A DNA stretch of 64,000 nucleotides from Cristatella mucedo (Eukaryota > Bryozoa > Phylactolaemata > Cristatellidae): NCBI GenBank assembly GCA_009760855.2, contig WPIO01000029.1:3681001-3745000 (forward strand). The letters are read 5' to 3'. How positions within the stretch are numbered: position 1 is the first letter of the stretch; each line of letters starts with the position of its first letter. The position numbers were made by a program, and so were the translations under genes. The notes under the pieces are model-generated. The model searched no databases. It was not told where the DNA came from and saw only the letters and a program-made list of their open reading frames with translations. This document shows, piece after piece, positions 58,801 through 64,000 of the stretch.

Positions 58801-61800
58801 ACAGACGATGGGTACGCCATGTCATGCCATAGCGCATCGTTCCGACAATAAGCTCTACCGTCTGCAAACGCCCCAGTCACCACTGGTTCGTCCTTACATG
58901 CATGATCACTACGGTGTGGACAACTACCCTCTCGGTACCAATGCAGTTGTGGCTGTCATTTCCTACACAGTAAGTTGAGACAATTGTGCTCGTATTTAAA
59001 AAATAAGTTATGCTTGCAATTAGCTGCTTTGGAGAGAGTGGCCAATCAGTAATATGCTCCCTTATGCTTTAGTATGCTCGATTTCTGACCATATTCTCTG
59101 TAGCCGAAATATTGCCGACAAAGTTTGTAGTGGCTCCTAAGATGCACAGTTGCAAGTTGATTCACAGGTGACCTGGTTGTTTTAGTGTTATATATGTCAA
59201 AAGTGTTCAGAGTACTATAGAAATTGAAGATCCATCAGGTAGCCAGCCACATCTACATTCCAATCTGTGGCAGCATGTATCTAGTATATGGGCTTGCTGT
59301 CCGTAGCATTTAAATAAGCCTTTACAAGTGACTTCCTTTTTAAATGCTTTTTGCAGTGTCTCGTTGCCTTATAAAGCCTTTTGACTGCTTAACGGGTTTT
59401 TCGGTGCTATATCATTGATTGTCCATTCATCTGATAGGTTGCTGAAATGATGAGCTTTCGACCAATAAAACTACGAAAGCCTGATCCATATAGCATGTTA
59501 GGGACATGTGCAGCAATCGGGGGGGGGGGGGGGTAAATGTGGCCCTTTTTGGGTCAGCGGATTCTGTTCACATACTGTATACTATATGTAATGATTATAA
59601 TAATATATTTATATAGCATCCTGAGAGAACTAAATCTGTGTCAATGCTATACAGGATGAGTCAATTTGTTAGTGACAACTCAGTGTCAGCACTATCATAA
59701 ACATTTGTAGTGGCTTCCAGTGGCAGAACTAGACCGCAACCACAGCGCTCGTAACATTGCTAATACCAGCTCACACGTGACCGAATGCGTATCGAAAGCT
59801 GCTTAAGCTGTGAGTGCACCATACAAAACTCTCCTGCGTAATACCCACATAGTTTTTATGGCTTTGTTGAGTTACAGACAGAGATACATCACATCACATC
59901 ACATCACATCATAAAGCAGGTGCCGGTCTAAATTTTAGGCACAGCTGGCAACTTATAGGTGCAGCACCAATGCACGCTGGTATGCCGACGGTAGCGGGCG
60001 ACGGAAGCAATGAAGAGCAAACAGAAGTACCGCACTGTGTGGCGATCGGTCCAGCATCAATAAGTTAGCACTTCTGAGGGCTGTTGAGATCATTTGTCTT
60101 TGCCTCTAGATATTGCAGTTCATGATTAGTAAGGCATGCTTCTCTGGTTTAGCTGCTTTGCAAACCGAAGGTACGCCCCGAGTTTCTGCCGATGTACATG
60201 CTAGTGCAGTACTAAATTTTGATTATCCGATTATTAGCTCTAATGCATCCTTGTAAGGTAAGTTTTCATAGGGAACAGGCACGATTCAAAGGTTTGTGTA
60301 AACAGCATGCCATCCTCACTAGTGTGAAGATGCTATTGCTGCTTTAGTAAAGATATTCAGCTGACACCGGTGCCTTGCTCCCTTTATGATGTGTGCACTG
60401 CTACTGTTGATAGTAGGTGCAGGGCCGTATACTTTCGGGGCTTGCTTCTGTATCCACCCTTTTCCATAATCGTGTGTGCGTGTGCGTGTGCGGTCATTCT
60501 AGGGCTATGACATGGAAGATGCAATGATTATCAATAAAGCATCATACGATAGAGGCTTTTGCCACGGCAGTATATACAAATCCGAGGTAAGTGCTCGACT
60601 GCTGACTGGCCATGAAGAAGCCTCGCCCTTGTTATGCAATATTGATGGTTCAGCTGTCTTCTCAAGGTTTTGAGGTGAGCTCTCACACATGTCGACCGTT
60701 GTATTGAATGTTTATGTTGAATCTCTTTTTCAGTTCATTGACCTACGAGAGCTCACGAAAGACAGAAACGGAAAATCGGTCTCACTTATTTTTGGTATGT
60801 AGAGCATGCAGTCTCTAATTTGGCAGCTGTGCCTCACCACTTCTTAGTTTCAGTTGTAATAACTTTAGTTGCTACTGCCGATGATGTATCGATCTTGCTG
60901 GTCGGCTGTGTTGTCTCTCTTGTAGTGAGTGCTCTGTCCAGCCGATCTTGGTGGTCTGCTTGCTGCACTATTTATAGCGTTAAGCGTATTGCATTCTCAT
61001 CAGGTCCAGGTTCCGCTATCCGAGATCTGTCTAACTAAATTGGTATTTCGTAGTTCTCAGTTGCTGTGCACTGTGTCCAATCCGAGCGGCTCTCAGTATT
61101 GGGACAATGCCACGTGTAAAGCCTTGGTCGTCCCCTCCCATCCCATTTTCAAGCAGAAGATAACTCGTAATAGCCTATGATATATTCTGTGCACGTTTTT
61201 TTGTATTTATTGACTGAGCTAATGAGGTTGGCTCTACCGGGGCCGAATCCTTGTTTTCGGTCGTTCCATGTATACTCGAGAGCGATCCATGCAACCCTGA
61301 CTGACCGAGCCTTGTGCCGTCTTGCTTAATCACGATCTTGGTCGCTTCATTGCCCTCTAGTGGAATTGCATTGCATGATGTAGTCACATTGCGTTGCACA
61401 TTCTTTGTCAGCATTCCAAAGGTGAACCAGTAATGACATTTTGTGCCACACTTTTTGTCTGATAATGGTAGGCTGCAAACCGAATGACAAAGTCTTGCTG
61501 GATGGTAAACTCACACCGGATGGTTTGCCACATGTCGGCAGCTATCTTGAACAAGGGGATCCATATTACAGGTACGTGGTTCACCTGGCAGCTGCTCAGC
61601 TCTGCCTTTGTTTCATCATTGATGTGTTTTGGGAAGCTGTTTGATCCTAGAACAGCATACTCATTAGCTGCCTTTAAAGTGCACACACATCTCCACTTAC
61701 CGGCTTTGCTTGAGCAATGACTATAACTGACGTAGGCACACAAACTAGTCACCTATAGAAGCCCAGTGGTACGATCAGTAGGAATGGTAGCCTCCGCAGT

Positions 61801-63134
61801 CCAGTTGCTCGGCGTTGCTCTAGAATTCATCTAATACCAAGCCTCATGTTTGTATGCTGCAGAAGGTGACTTTTTGTGCTCTTAGTTCCCCCTCACAGAC
61901 CTTCGAATCCTTGGTTTTTTTAAGTAGACCCAATTGTGTCTCGTAGCATGTCTCGAGCCGTGGTAGCCATGTCTGCGGCTGTGTGAAGCCACGATCCCAG
62001 GTGAACCTCTGGGCTGAGTGTGGTGGTAGATTTACATTCCATCCATCATTACTCTTAGTTGGTACCTTACTCACAAATGTTTCTGAGAAGTTACTGCTCT
62101 GCTTGTGTTGGTTTTACATGTAGCTTTCATTCTGTGTGAACCTCGTCTCCTATCAGTAGCCGTAAGCTCGCCGAGGTTCTGTGAAGCCAAAACCCGTGTT
62201 TTGGGTTCACAACAACAGCGTATTGTCACTTCTTTTGTGTCGCTCGAGTCGCACTTAGCCAACTTGTGTTGCCTCTTCCAGTCTTGGATTTGGTTTATAT
62301 CGTTGTTGGTGCTATCCGGTTGCTAATCACTTTATTGGGCAGTTTATCTCGTAGGGGGTCTTGCATTTCGGTTTCGTACGTGGTTCTTATTCTGCCAGCT
62401 TTTGTGGGAGTATAGCTGAAGAGTTCAGGCAGATGTATTTTTTCGAAACACTTGATTTCTTAATAAGGTCGAGATAAAACTTGTGGATATAAGACGGCTG
62501 ATTGTTTTAGGCTCCCCCAATCTATATTTTATCTTGGTCTGGCTGGCAGCTTTTTAGTTATGCGTATATCTGGGGTCGGTGTACAAGCGTTATTTTTTTG
62601 CAGCTACATAAACGTACAGACAGGGGAGGCACGTGTGGAGAAGTACAAGCATCAGGAGCCTGGCTATGTAGACCATATCAAGATTCTGGGCAGCGAGACA
62701 GGCAACGAAGAGCTGCAGAAGATCTGCATAATGCTCCGCATTCAGGTTGGCCTTTACCCTCTGGCTCTTCGCAAAGCCTGTCCTTCGGTGGTTGACAGCT
62801 TATCTGTGAGGCTTCTCGGGCACGCTATGGGCAGCACCTTGCGAGCAGCTTTCTCACTCTGCCGTGCCTGCCAACAGTAGTGGCTGCACGATAATATGTA
62901 CTGGCACTTCTTTTTGTGAACTAAGTACATGCATAGCTGCTTCGTAAGTGTGTGACCATGTAAATGCTCATCTTTGCTCATCAAGTTGGCTATGCAGTAG
63001 CATCCAGTTTCTTTCATGGAATAGATGCTAGGCCTGCATCAGCACACGATTAATATGCAATTTTTATCCCGTTAGCTATACTCAAATGAGATATTTTGCT
63101 GCTTCACACTGATATGTGCACACTTTGCATATTC

Positions 63135-63212
<78 letters not shown>

Positions 63213-63639
63213 GAATGGATGGTGCATGGGGTTTGCAGCTGAGGCATAAGGCTTCTAGTTAGGTGTGCTACTATTTGTTTTGTTTTTAGTTAAGCTTGCA
63301 AGGTAATTGTGCATCTAAGAAGGTTCTCTTTTCTGTTCGTTGTTCAACGGTTTCTTCTAGAGCAACCAACCATTCGATTGTGCTTCCTTTGCAGCAAATT
63401 TAAAGTGCCTAGAAAGAGATTGAGTTCTCTGAGGGCATTATATCAAATTTGTTATTATTACTATTTACTAGAGACTGCCATTGATCGTTAATATCGTTTG
63501 TGAATGATTTGCATAAATAACTTGGGACCACCATTCCCAAGCCTTTTCATGTAGCATTCGATTCCAATTTTTTTTAACAGCGAAATCCGATCATCGGGGA
63601 CAAGTTCGCAAGCAGGCACGGTCAAAAAGGAATCTGCAG
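37465..63639 (+). CDS. POLR1B: RNA polymerase I subunit RPA2 (24 exons, 3' end beyond window)
   Basis: The second-largest subunit of Pol I, the nucleolar enzyme that makes pre-rRNA; it forms half of the active-site cleft. Twenty-four exons with consistent phases give 907 codons plus two bases. Landmarks: [19 protein letters not shown] (N-terminus), [29 protein letters not shown] (protrusion), [43 protein letters not shown] (fork), [37 protein letters not shown] (acidic pair near the catalytic Mg) and [12 protein letters not shown] (beta-subunit signature). Animal homologues are about 1,130 residues, so the hybrid-binding end, clamp and zinc ribbon lie past base 64,000. The start is fixed by an in-frame TAG at 37,438. 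Intron 1 is 4.8 kb. Pol I rather than II or III identity rests on the N-terminal and protrusion matches; I am confident of it. Confidence 0.96.
38441..38715 (+). repeat. GA-rich array in POLR1B intron 1
   Basis: About 275 bp of purine-rich imperfect GA, pure (GA)n at 38,560-38,621. Confidence 0.95.
39007..39094 (+). repeat. (CT)n followed by (AT)n
   Basis: CT 39,007-39,050, then AT with ACAT interruptions to about 39,094. The CT run is complementary to the GA array about 300-550 bp upstream. Confidence 0.95.
39560..40061 (+). mobile_element. Family-B LINE, 5' half of an interrupted copy
   Basis: Codons in shifting frames include [11 protein letters not shown], a later [13 protein letters not shown], and [20 protein letters not shown] near 39,955, then LLKQLQWLLVDD. 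The block corresponding to HWLP..K is broken off at about 40,061 by an L2 of opposite orientation. Confidence 0.6.
40062..41635 (-). mobile_element. L2 LINE (A2 subfamily) inserted into family B
   Basis: Minus strand from 41,620: [79 protein letters not shown] (intact YADD near 40,710), NLVMGKPSV. An internal deletion near 40,378 joins the DDY region directly to the 3' UTR side. The 3' UTR carries the A2-specific ACATCTGG-type block. The tail at about 40,062-40,080 is short and decayed. Confidence 0.8.
41636..42170 (+). mobile_element. Family-B LINE, 3' half of the interrupted copy
   Basis: Resumes at [19 protein letters not shown] (about 41,637-41,690), is split by a short SINE piece, continues with a Leu-rich stretch and ends with [20 protein letters not shown] near 42,020-42,085. 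It completes the fragment that stopped at 40,061. Confidence 0.7.
41705..41790 (+). mobile_element. S1 SINE 3' fragment
   Basis: GTAAGGCTGTTGAATCAGCT at about 41,759, equal to the S1 3' end, sits between family-B codons that are adjacent in other copies. Confidence 0.45.
42300..42377 (+). CDS. POLR1B: POLR1B exon 2
   Basis: Acceptor tgtctttag, 26 codons, donor CAA|gtaagt. [20 protein letters not shown], then LRCAVQ. Phase 0 to 0. Confidence 0.95.
42980..43039 (+). CDS. POLR1B: POLR1B exon 3
   Basis: Acceptor gttttctag, 20 codons [20 protein letters not shown], donor gtaagc. Phase 0 to 0. Confidence 0.85.
43120..43194 (+). CDS. POLR1B: POLR1B exon 4
   Basis: Acceptor ttattgtag, 25 codons from [14 protein letters not shown] to VYPAE, donor gtacgt. 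VYPAE followed by CRERGATYR in the next exon is a conserved family stretch. The preceding intron is only 80 bp. Confidence 0.9.
43773..43831 (+). repeat. (CA)n microsatellite in intron 4
   Basis: About 59 bp uninterrupted. Upstream about 250 bp is pyrimidine-rich. Confidence 0.95.
44484..44603 (+). CDS. POLR1B: POLR1B exon 5
   Basis: Acceptor ttaatag, 40 codons from [20 protein letters not shown] to [11 protein letters not shown], donor gtatgc. Confidence 0.95.
44755..44895 (+). CDS. POLR1B: POLR1B exon 6
   Basis: 47 codons: [20 protein letters not shown], then [20 protein letters not shown] and PRRQQ. Donor gtgcgt. The protrusion-domain motif is highly conserved. Confidence 0.97.
45620..45718 (+). 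CDS. POLR1B: POLR1B exon 7
   Basis: Acceptor cttttgtag, 33 codons [20 protein letters not shown], then [13 protein letters not shown]. Donor gtaagc. Confidence 0.95.
46179..46274 (+). CDS. POLR1B: POLR1B exon 8
   Basis: Acceptor tgtttttag, 32 codons [20 protein letters not shown], then [12 protein letters not shown]. Donor gtttgt. Confidence 0.95.
46347..46423 (+). CDS. POLR1B: POLR1B exon 9
   Basis: 77 bp: [20 protein letters not shown], then DSFYK plus GG; the Gly codon is completed by A of exon 10. The preceding intron is only 72 bp. Confidence 0.95.
46908..46990 (+). mobile_element. L2 LINE tail in intron 9
   Basis: ACAGCAAATGTAAAGTGCCT, GAGGGCGCTATATC, then (ATT)n. Only the terminal 80 bp is present. 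Confidence 0.8.
48228..48377 (+). CDS. POLR1B: POLR1B exon 10
   Basis: One base plus 49 codons plus [42 protein letters not shown]. Donor gtgagt. Confidence 0.95.
48755..48850 (-). mobile_element. L2 LINE 3' end, left arm of inverted pair
   Basis: An ATT-rich tail (complement), then the stem complement (CCTTAAGAGAGCTTAATCTC, CCAGGCGCTTAACA). Confidence 0.7.
48880..48972 (+). mobile_element. L2 LINE 3' end, right arm of inverted pair
   Basis: TCCCTTTGCAGCAAATGTAA, stem GCGCCTAGGAAGAG / GAGGGTGCTTTATC, (ATT)n to 48,970. It is about 30 bp from the opposite-strand tail. Confidence 0.85.
48975..49420 (-). mobile_element. Diverged L2-like C-terminal fragment
   Basis: The minus strand reads [20 protein letters not shown] near 49,370 and [15 protein letters not shown] near 49,220 (compare APKAWNSLP). 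It probably belongs with the minus-strand tail at 48,755-48,850, separated by the plus-strand insertion. Confidence 0.55.
49772..49943 (+). CDS. POLR1B: POLR1B exon 11
   Basis: One base plus 57 codons: [46 protein letters not shown]. Donor gtaagt. Confidence 0.96.
50038..50122 (+). CDS. POLR1B: POLR1B exon 12
   Basis: Acceptor atcccaag, 28 codons plus [21 protein letters not shown], then QPDLTFTF. The acceptor is weakly pyrimidine-rich. The preceding intron is 94 bp. Confidence 0.92.
50212..50324 (+). CDS. POLR1B: POLR1B exon 13
   Basis: Two bases plus 37 codons; contains [20 protein letters not shown], then MQ. Donor gtgagg. Confidence 0.97.
50691..50757 (+). repeat. 11-bp tandem repeat, about six units
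   Basis: Unit TCTGCTGTTTG. It lies about 105 bp upstream of the exon 14 acceptor. Confidence 0.95.
50864..50999 (+). CDS. POLR1B: POLR1B exon 14
   Basis: 45 codons plus [46 protein letters not shown]. Donor gtaggt. Confidence 0.97.
51362..51880 (-). mobile_element. Family-B LINE 3' end in intron 14
   Basis: Minus strand: [20 protein letters not shown] at about 51,800, then the C-terminal block, the 3' UTR and a tail at 51,362 (GATACATACATAACG). It gives the clearest view of the family's [15 protein letters not shown] motif. Confidence 0.8.
52242..52315 (+). CDS. POLR1B: POLR1B exon 15
   Basis: Two bases plus 24 codons: [20 protein letters not shown], then AWCE. Donor gtaagc. Universally conserved fork-region motif. 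Confidence 0.97.
52430..52669 (+). CDS. POLR1B: POLR1B exon 16
   Basis: 80 codons. [20 protein letters not shown] .. [20 protein letters not shown] .. [10 protein letters not shown]. It contains a short acidic-serine insert ([13 protein letters not shown]) in the external region, absent from the vertebrate and fly proteins as I recall them. Confidence 0.95.
53095..53270 (-). mobile_element. tRNA-derived SINE, family S1
   Basis: Minus strand: B-box-like AGGTTCGAGTTCTGCAGGAG at about 53,212, TTGTATTGCCCACTGCA, then AAATGAGGCTGTTGAATCAG at about 53,127. Intron 16. Confidence 0.7.
53745..53942 (+). CDS. POLR1B: POLR1B exon 17
   Basis: 66 codons: [57 protein letters not shown]. Donor gtaagg. Confidence 0.97.
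55057..55164 (+). CDS. POLR1B: POLR1B exon 18
   Basis: 36 codons: [36 protein letters not shown]. Donor gtatgt. It joins MGKQTMG of exon 19. Confidence 0.97.
55440..55670 (+). mobile_element. L2-like LINE 3' end, third subfamily
   Basis: GGTTACTGCTTCTCTTGCAG, then TGTAAAGCACTCGGATAAAG, TTAGGGCGTTATGG and (ATT)n. It matches the 3' end at 1.8-1.98 kb better than the common type. Confidence 0.6.
56110..57085 (-). pseudogene. Tc1/mariner transposase relic in intron 18
   Basis: Minus strand in several frames. N-terminal paired-like helix-turn-helix ([20 protein letters not shown], then [20 protein letters not shown]) at 57,050-56,880. Catalytic region: [18 protein letters not shown] near 56,560, [18 protein letters not shown] near 56,420, [17 protein letters not shown] near 56,300, and [15 protein letters not shown] near 56,240 (compare the family WP..SPDLNPIE). 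Cut-and-paste transposase of the DD34E type, broken by stops and by an L2 tail at 56,705-56,790. Inverted terminal repeats were not found by eye. Confidence 0.8.
56705..56790 (-). mobile_element. L2 LINE tail inserted in the Tc1 relic
   Basis: AATAGTAGTAATAAAG, GCCATCAGAGAAATAACTCT, CTAGGCACTTTGCATGTGCT. It sits between the N-terminal and catalytic parts of the transposase. Confidence 0.7.
57215..57370 (-). mobile_element. SINE with L2-like tail (family S2)
   Basis: Minus strand: TGTGGTTAAGGTAAGGTGC, GACCGAGGTCAAGTTGAATA, CGTGGGCTCAAGCCCTGTG (B-box-like), then GCAAAGCACCTGAATAGAGA / CTCCTAGGGCGCT, which resembles the L2 end. Confidence 0.7.
58040..58380 (+). mobile_element. Possible Gypsy-type integrase scrap
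   Basis: Shifting frames read [14 protein letters not shown] at about 58,130 (compare YLVVVDxYSR), [15 protein letters not shown] at about 58,179 (compare FARHGIP) and [20 protein letters not shown] at about 58,276 (compare SSPRYPQ.NG..E). Three integrase-core landmarks occur in the correct order, but the catalytic Asp/Glu set is not intact. Recognition is tentative. Intron 18. Confidence 0.4.
58450..58590 (+). mobile_element. SINE with L2-like tail (family S2)
   Basis: A-box-like TTTGACCCAGTGGTTAAGG at about 58,458, GGTTCCCGTGGCATATGTG, GAAGTGCCTGAATATATATT / TCTCTCAGGGTGCTATC, then ATT-rich. Confidence 0.7.
58793..58969 (+). CDS. POLR1B: POLR1B exon 19
   Basis: 59 codons: [59 protein letters not shown]. 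Donor gtaagt. Confidence 0.98.
59590..59740 (-). mobile_element. L2 LINE 3' UTR and tail
   Basis: ATAATATATTTATATAGCAT, CTGAGAGAACTAAATCTGTG, then GTCAGCACTATCATAAAC. An upstream 15-bp G run lies at 59,519-59,533. Intron 19. Confidence 0.65.
59760..59915 (+). mobile_element. Family-B LINE tail with (ACATC)n
   Basis: CTCTCCTGCGTAATACCCAC, ATAGTTTTTATGGCTTTG, GAGTTACAGACAGAGATAC, then (ATCAC)n, about five units, at 59,886-59,911. The best view of the family's 3' tandem tail. Confidence 0.8.
60503..60586 (+). CDS. POLR1B: POLR1B exon 20
   Basis: 28 codons: [20 protein letters not shown], then HGSIYKSE. The Glu-Asp pair corresponds to the residues near metal B of Pol II RPB2. Donor gtaagt. Confidence 0.98.
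60734..60794 (+). CDS. POLR1B: POLR1B exon 21
   Basis: 20 codons plus [21 protein letters not shown]. Donor gtatgt. Confidence 0.95.
61472..61571 (+). CDS. POLR1B: POLR1B exon 22
   Basis: Two bases, 32 codons, two bases: [20 protein letters not shown], then [12 protein letters not shown]. Donor gtacgt. Phases fit both neighbours. Confidence 0.96.
62604..62745 (+). CDS. POLR1B: POLR1B exon 23
   Basis: One base plus 47 codons: [41 protein letters not shown]. Donor gttggc, weaker than the others. Confidence 0.93.
63139..63208 (+). repeat. (GA)n microsatellite in intron 23
   Basis: About 70 bp, uninterrupted. Confidence 0.95.
63360..63465 (+). mobile_element. L2 LINE tail in intron 23
   Basis: CAACCATTCGATTGTGCTTC, stem TTAAAGTGCCTAGAAAGAGA / GAGGGCATTATATC, ATT tail. 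It ends about 115 bp before exon 24. Confidence 0.85.
63581..63639 (+). CDS. POLR1B: POLR1B exon 24 (last in window)
   Basis: Acceptor ttttttaacag, 19 codons plus [21 protein letters not shown]. Donor gtgaga. It carries the RNA polymerase beta-subunit signature. 63,640-64,000 is intron. Confidence 0.97.
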
Positions 63640-64000
63640 GTGAGAAGTTAACTGCTGTTTTACTTTTTACGAGCAAAAGGCTGGGGGTTCACCAAGTTCT
63701 GCACTTTATTTTTGGACTCCATAGTTCTGCAACGTGCGGCTGCTATAAACTTGCAAGCTCAGTCAACAAGTAAATCACATGCAAGTTAATATGCAAACAT
63801 CTTTACTTTAAGAATGCAGATGCCATTTGTCCTGACGGTACCTTTTTTTACTGACGTTATTTATATGTGTTTCTGATTGTGTAAAAAAAATTATGGGAAA
63901 TTTTTAGCCAAGGCTTGTTTAGTTGGTGTTGTTCAATTAATATTTGATACTGTTCATATATAGTGCTCTTTGTGAGCAATCTCGATTAATGCTTGTTTGT

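Noticed and set aside
58511-58978. 155-codon frame as a separate gene
   Set aside because: Only its last part (from 58,793) is coding, as POLR1B exon 19; the rest is read-through into intron 18.

Overview
The window is animal-type nuclear DNA, and most of it is repeats. Genes are split into short exons with GT..AG introns. I see LINEs of the L2/CR1 type, tRNA-derived SINEs, a Tc1/mariner relic and many dinucleotide repeats. There is no bacterial gene organisation. An invertebrate metazoan is the best guess; I cannot place it further.

Right part (37,465 to the right edge, + strand): a gene for the second-largest subunit of RNA polymerase I (POLR1B/RPA135 family). I rebuilt 24 coding exons with phase-matched splice sites. 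They encode 907 residues from the start Met through the [12 protein letters not shown] signature; the rest lies beyond base 64,000. Its introns hold L2 and family-B LINE fragments, SINEs, a Tc1 transposase relic and a possible Gypsy integrase scrap.

Middle part (22,123-29,580, - strand): four short exons that join in frame to give the C-terminal BRCT pair (BRCT7-BRCT8) of a TOPBP1-like DNA-damage and replication scaffold protein. A possible first exon (37,433-37,320, - strand) begins only 31 bp from the POLR1B start codon, which suggests a head-to-head gene pair. I could not find exons for the N-terminal BRCT repeats, and little non-repetitive DNA is left to hold them.

Left part (1-22,000): mainly transposon fossils. 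One L2 is nearly full length (8,395-11,432, with broken endonuclease and reverse transcriptase frames). A solitary exon-like segment of unknown function lies at 6,383-6,173 (- strand). Two LINE families dominate the window. The L2 family ends in a GCGCT-type 3' stem followed by (ATT)n. 'Family B' ends in an ACATT/ACATC repeat tail. They have inserted into each other in both directions: B into L2 at 17.5 kb, L2 into B at 40-41.6 kb. One SINE family carries a 3' end resembling the L2 tail, as expected if it borrows the L2 machinery.
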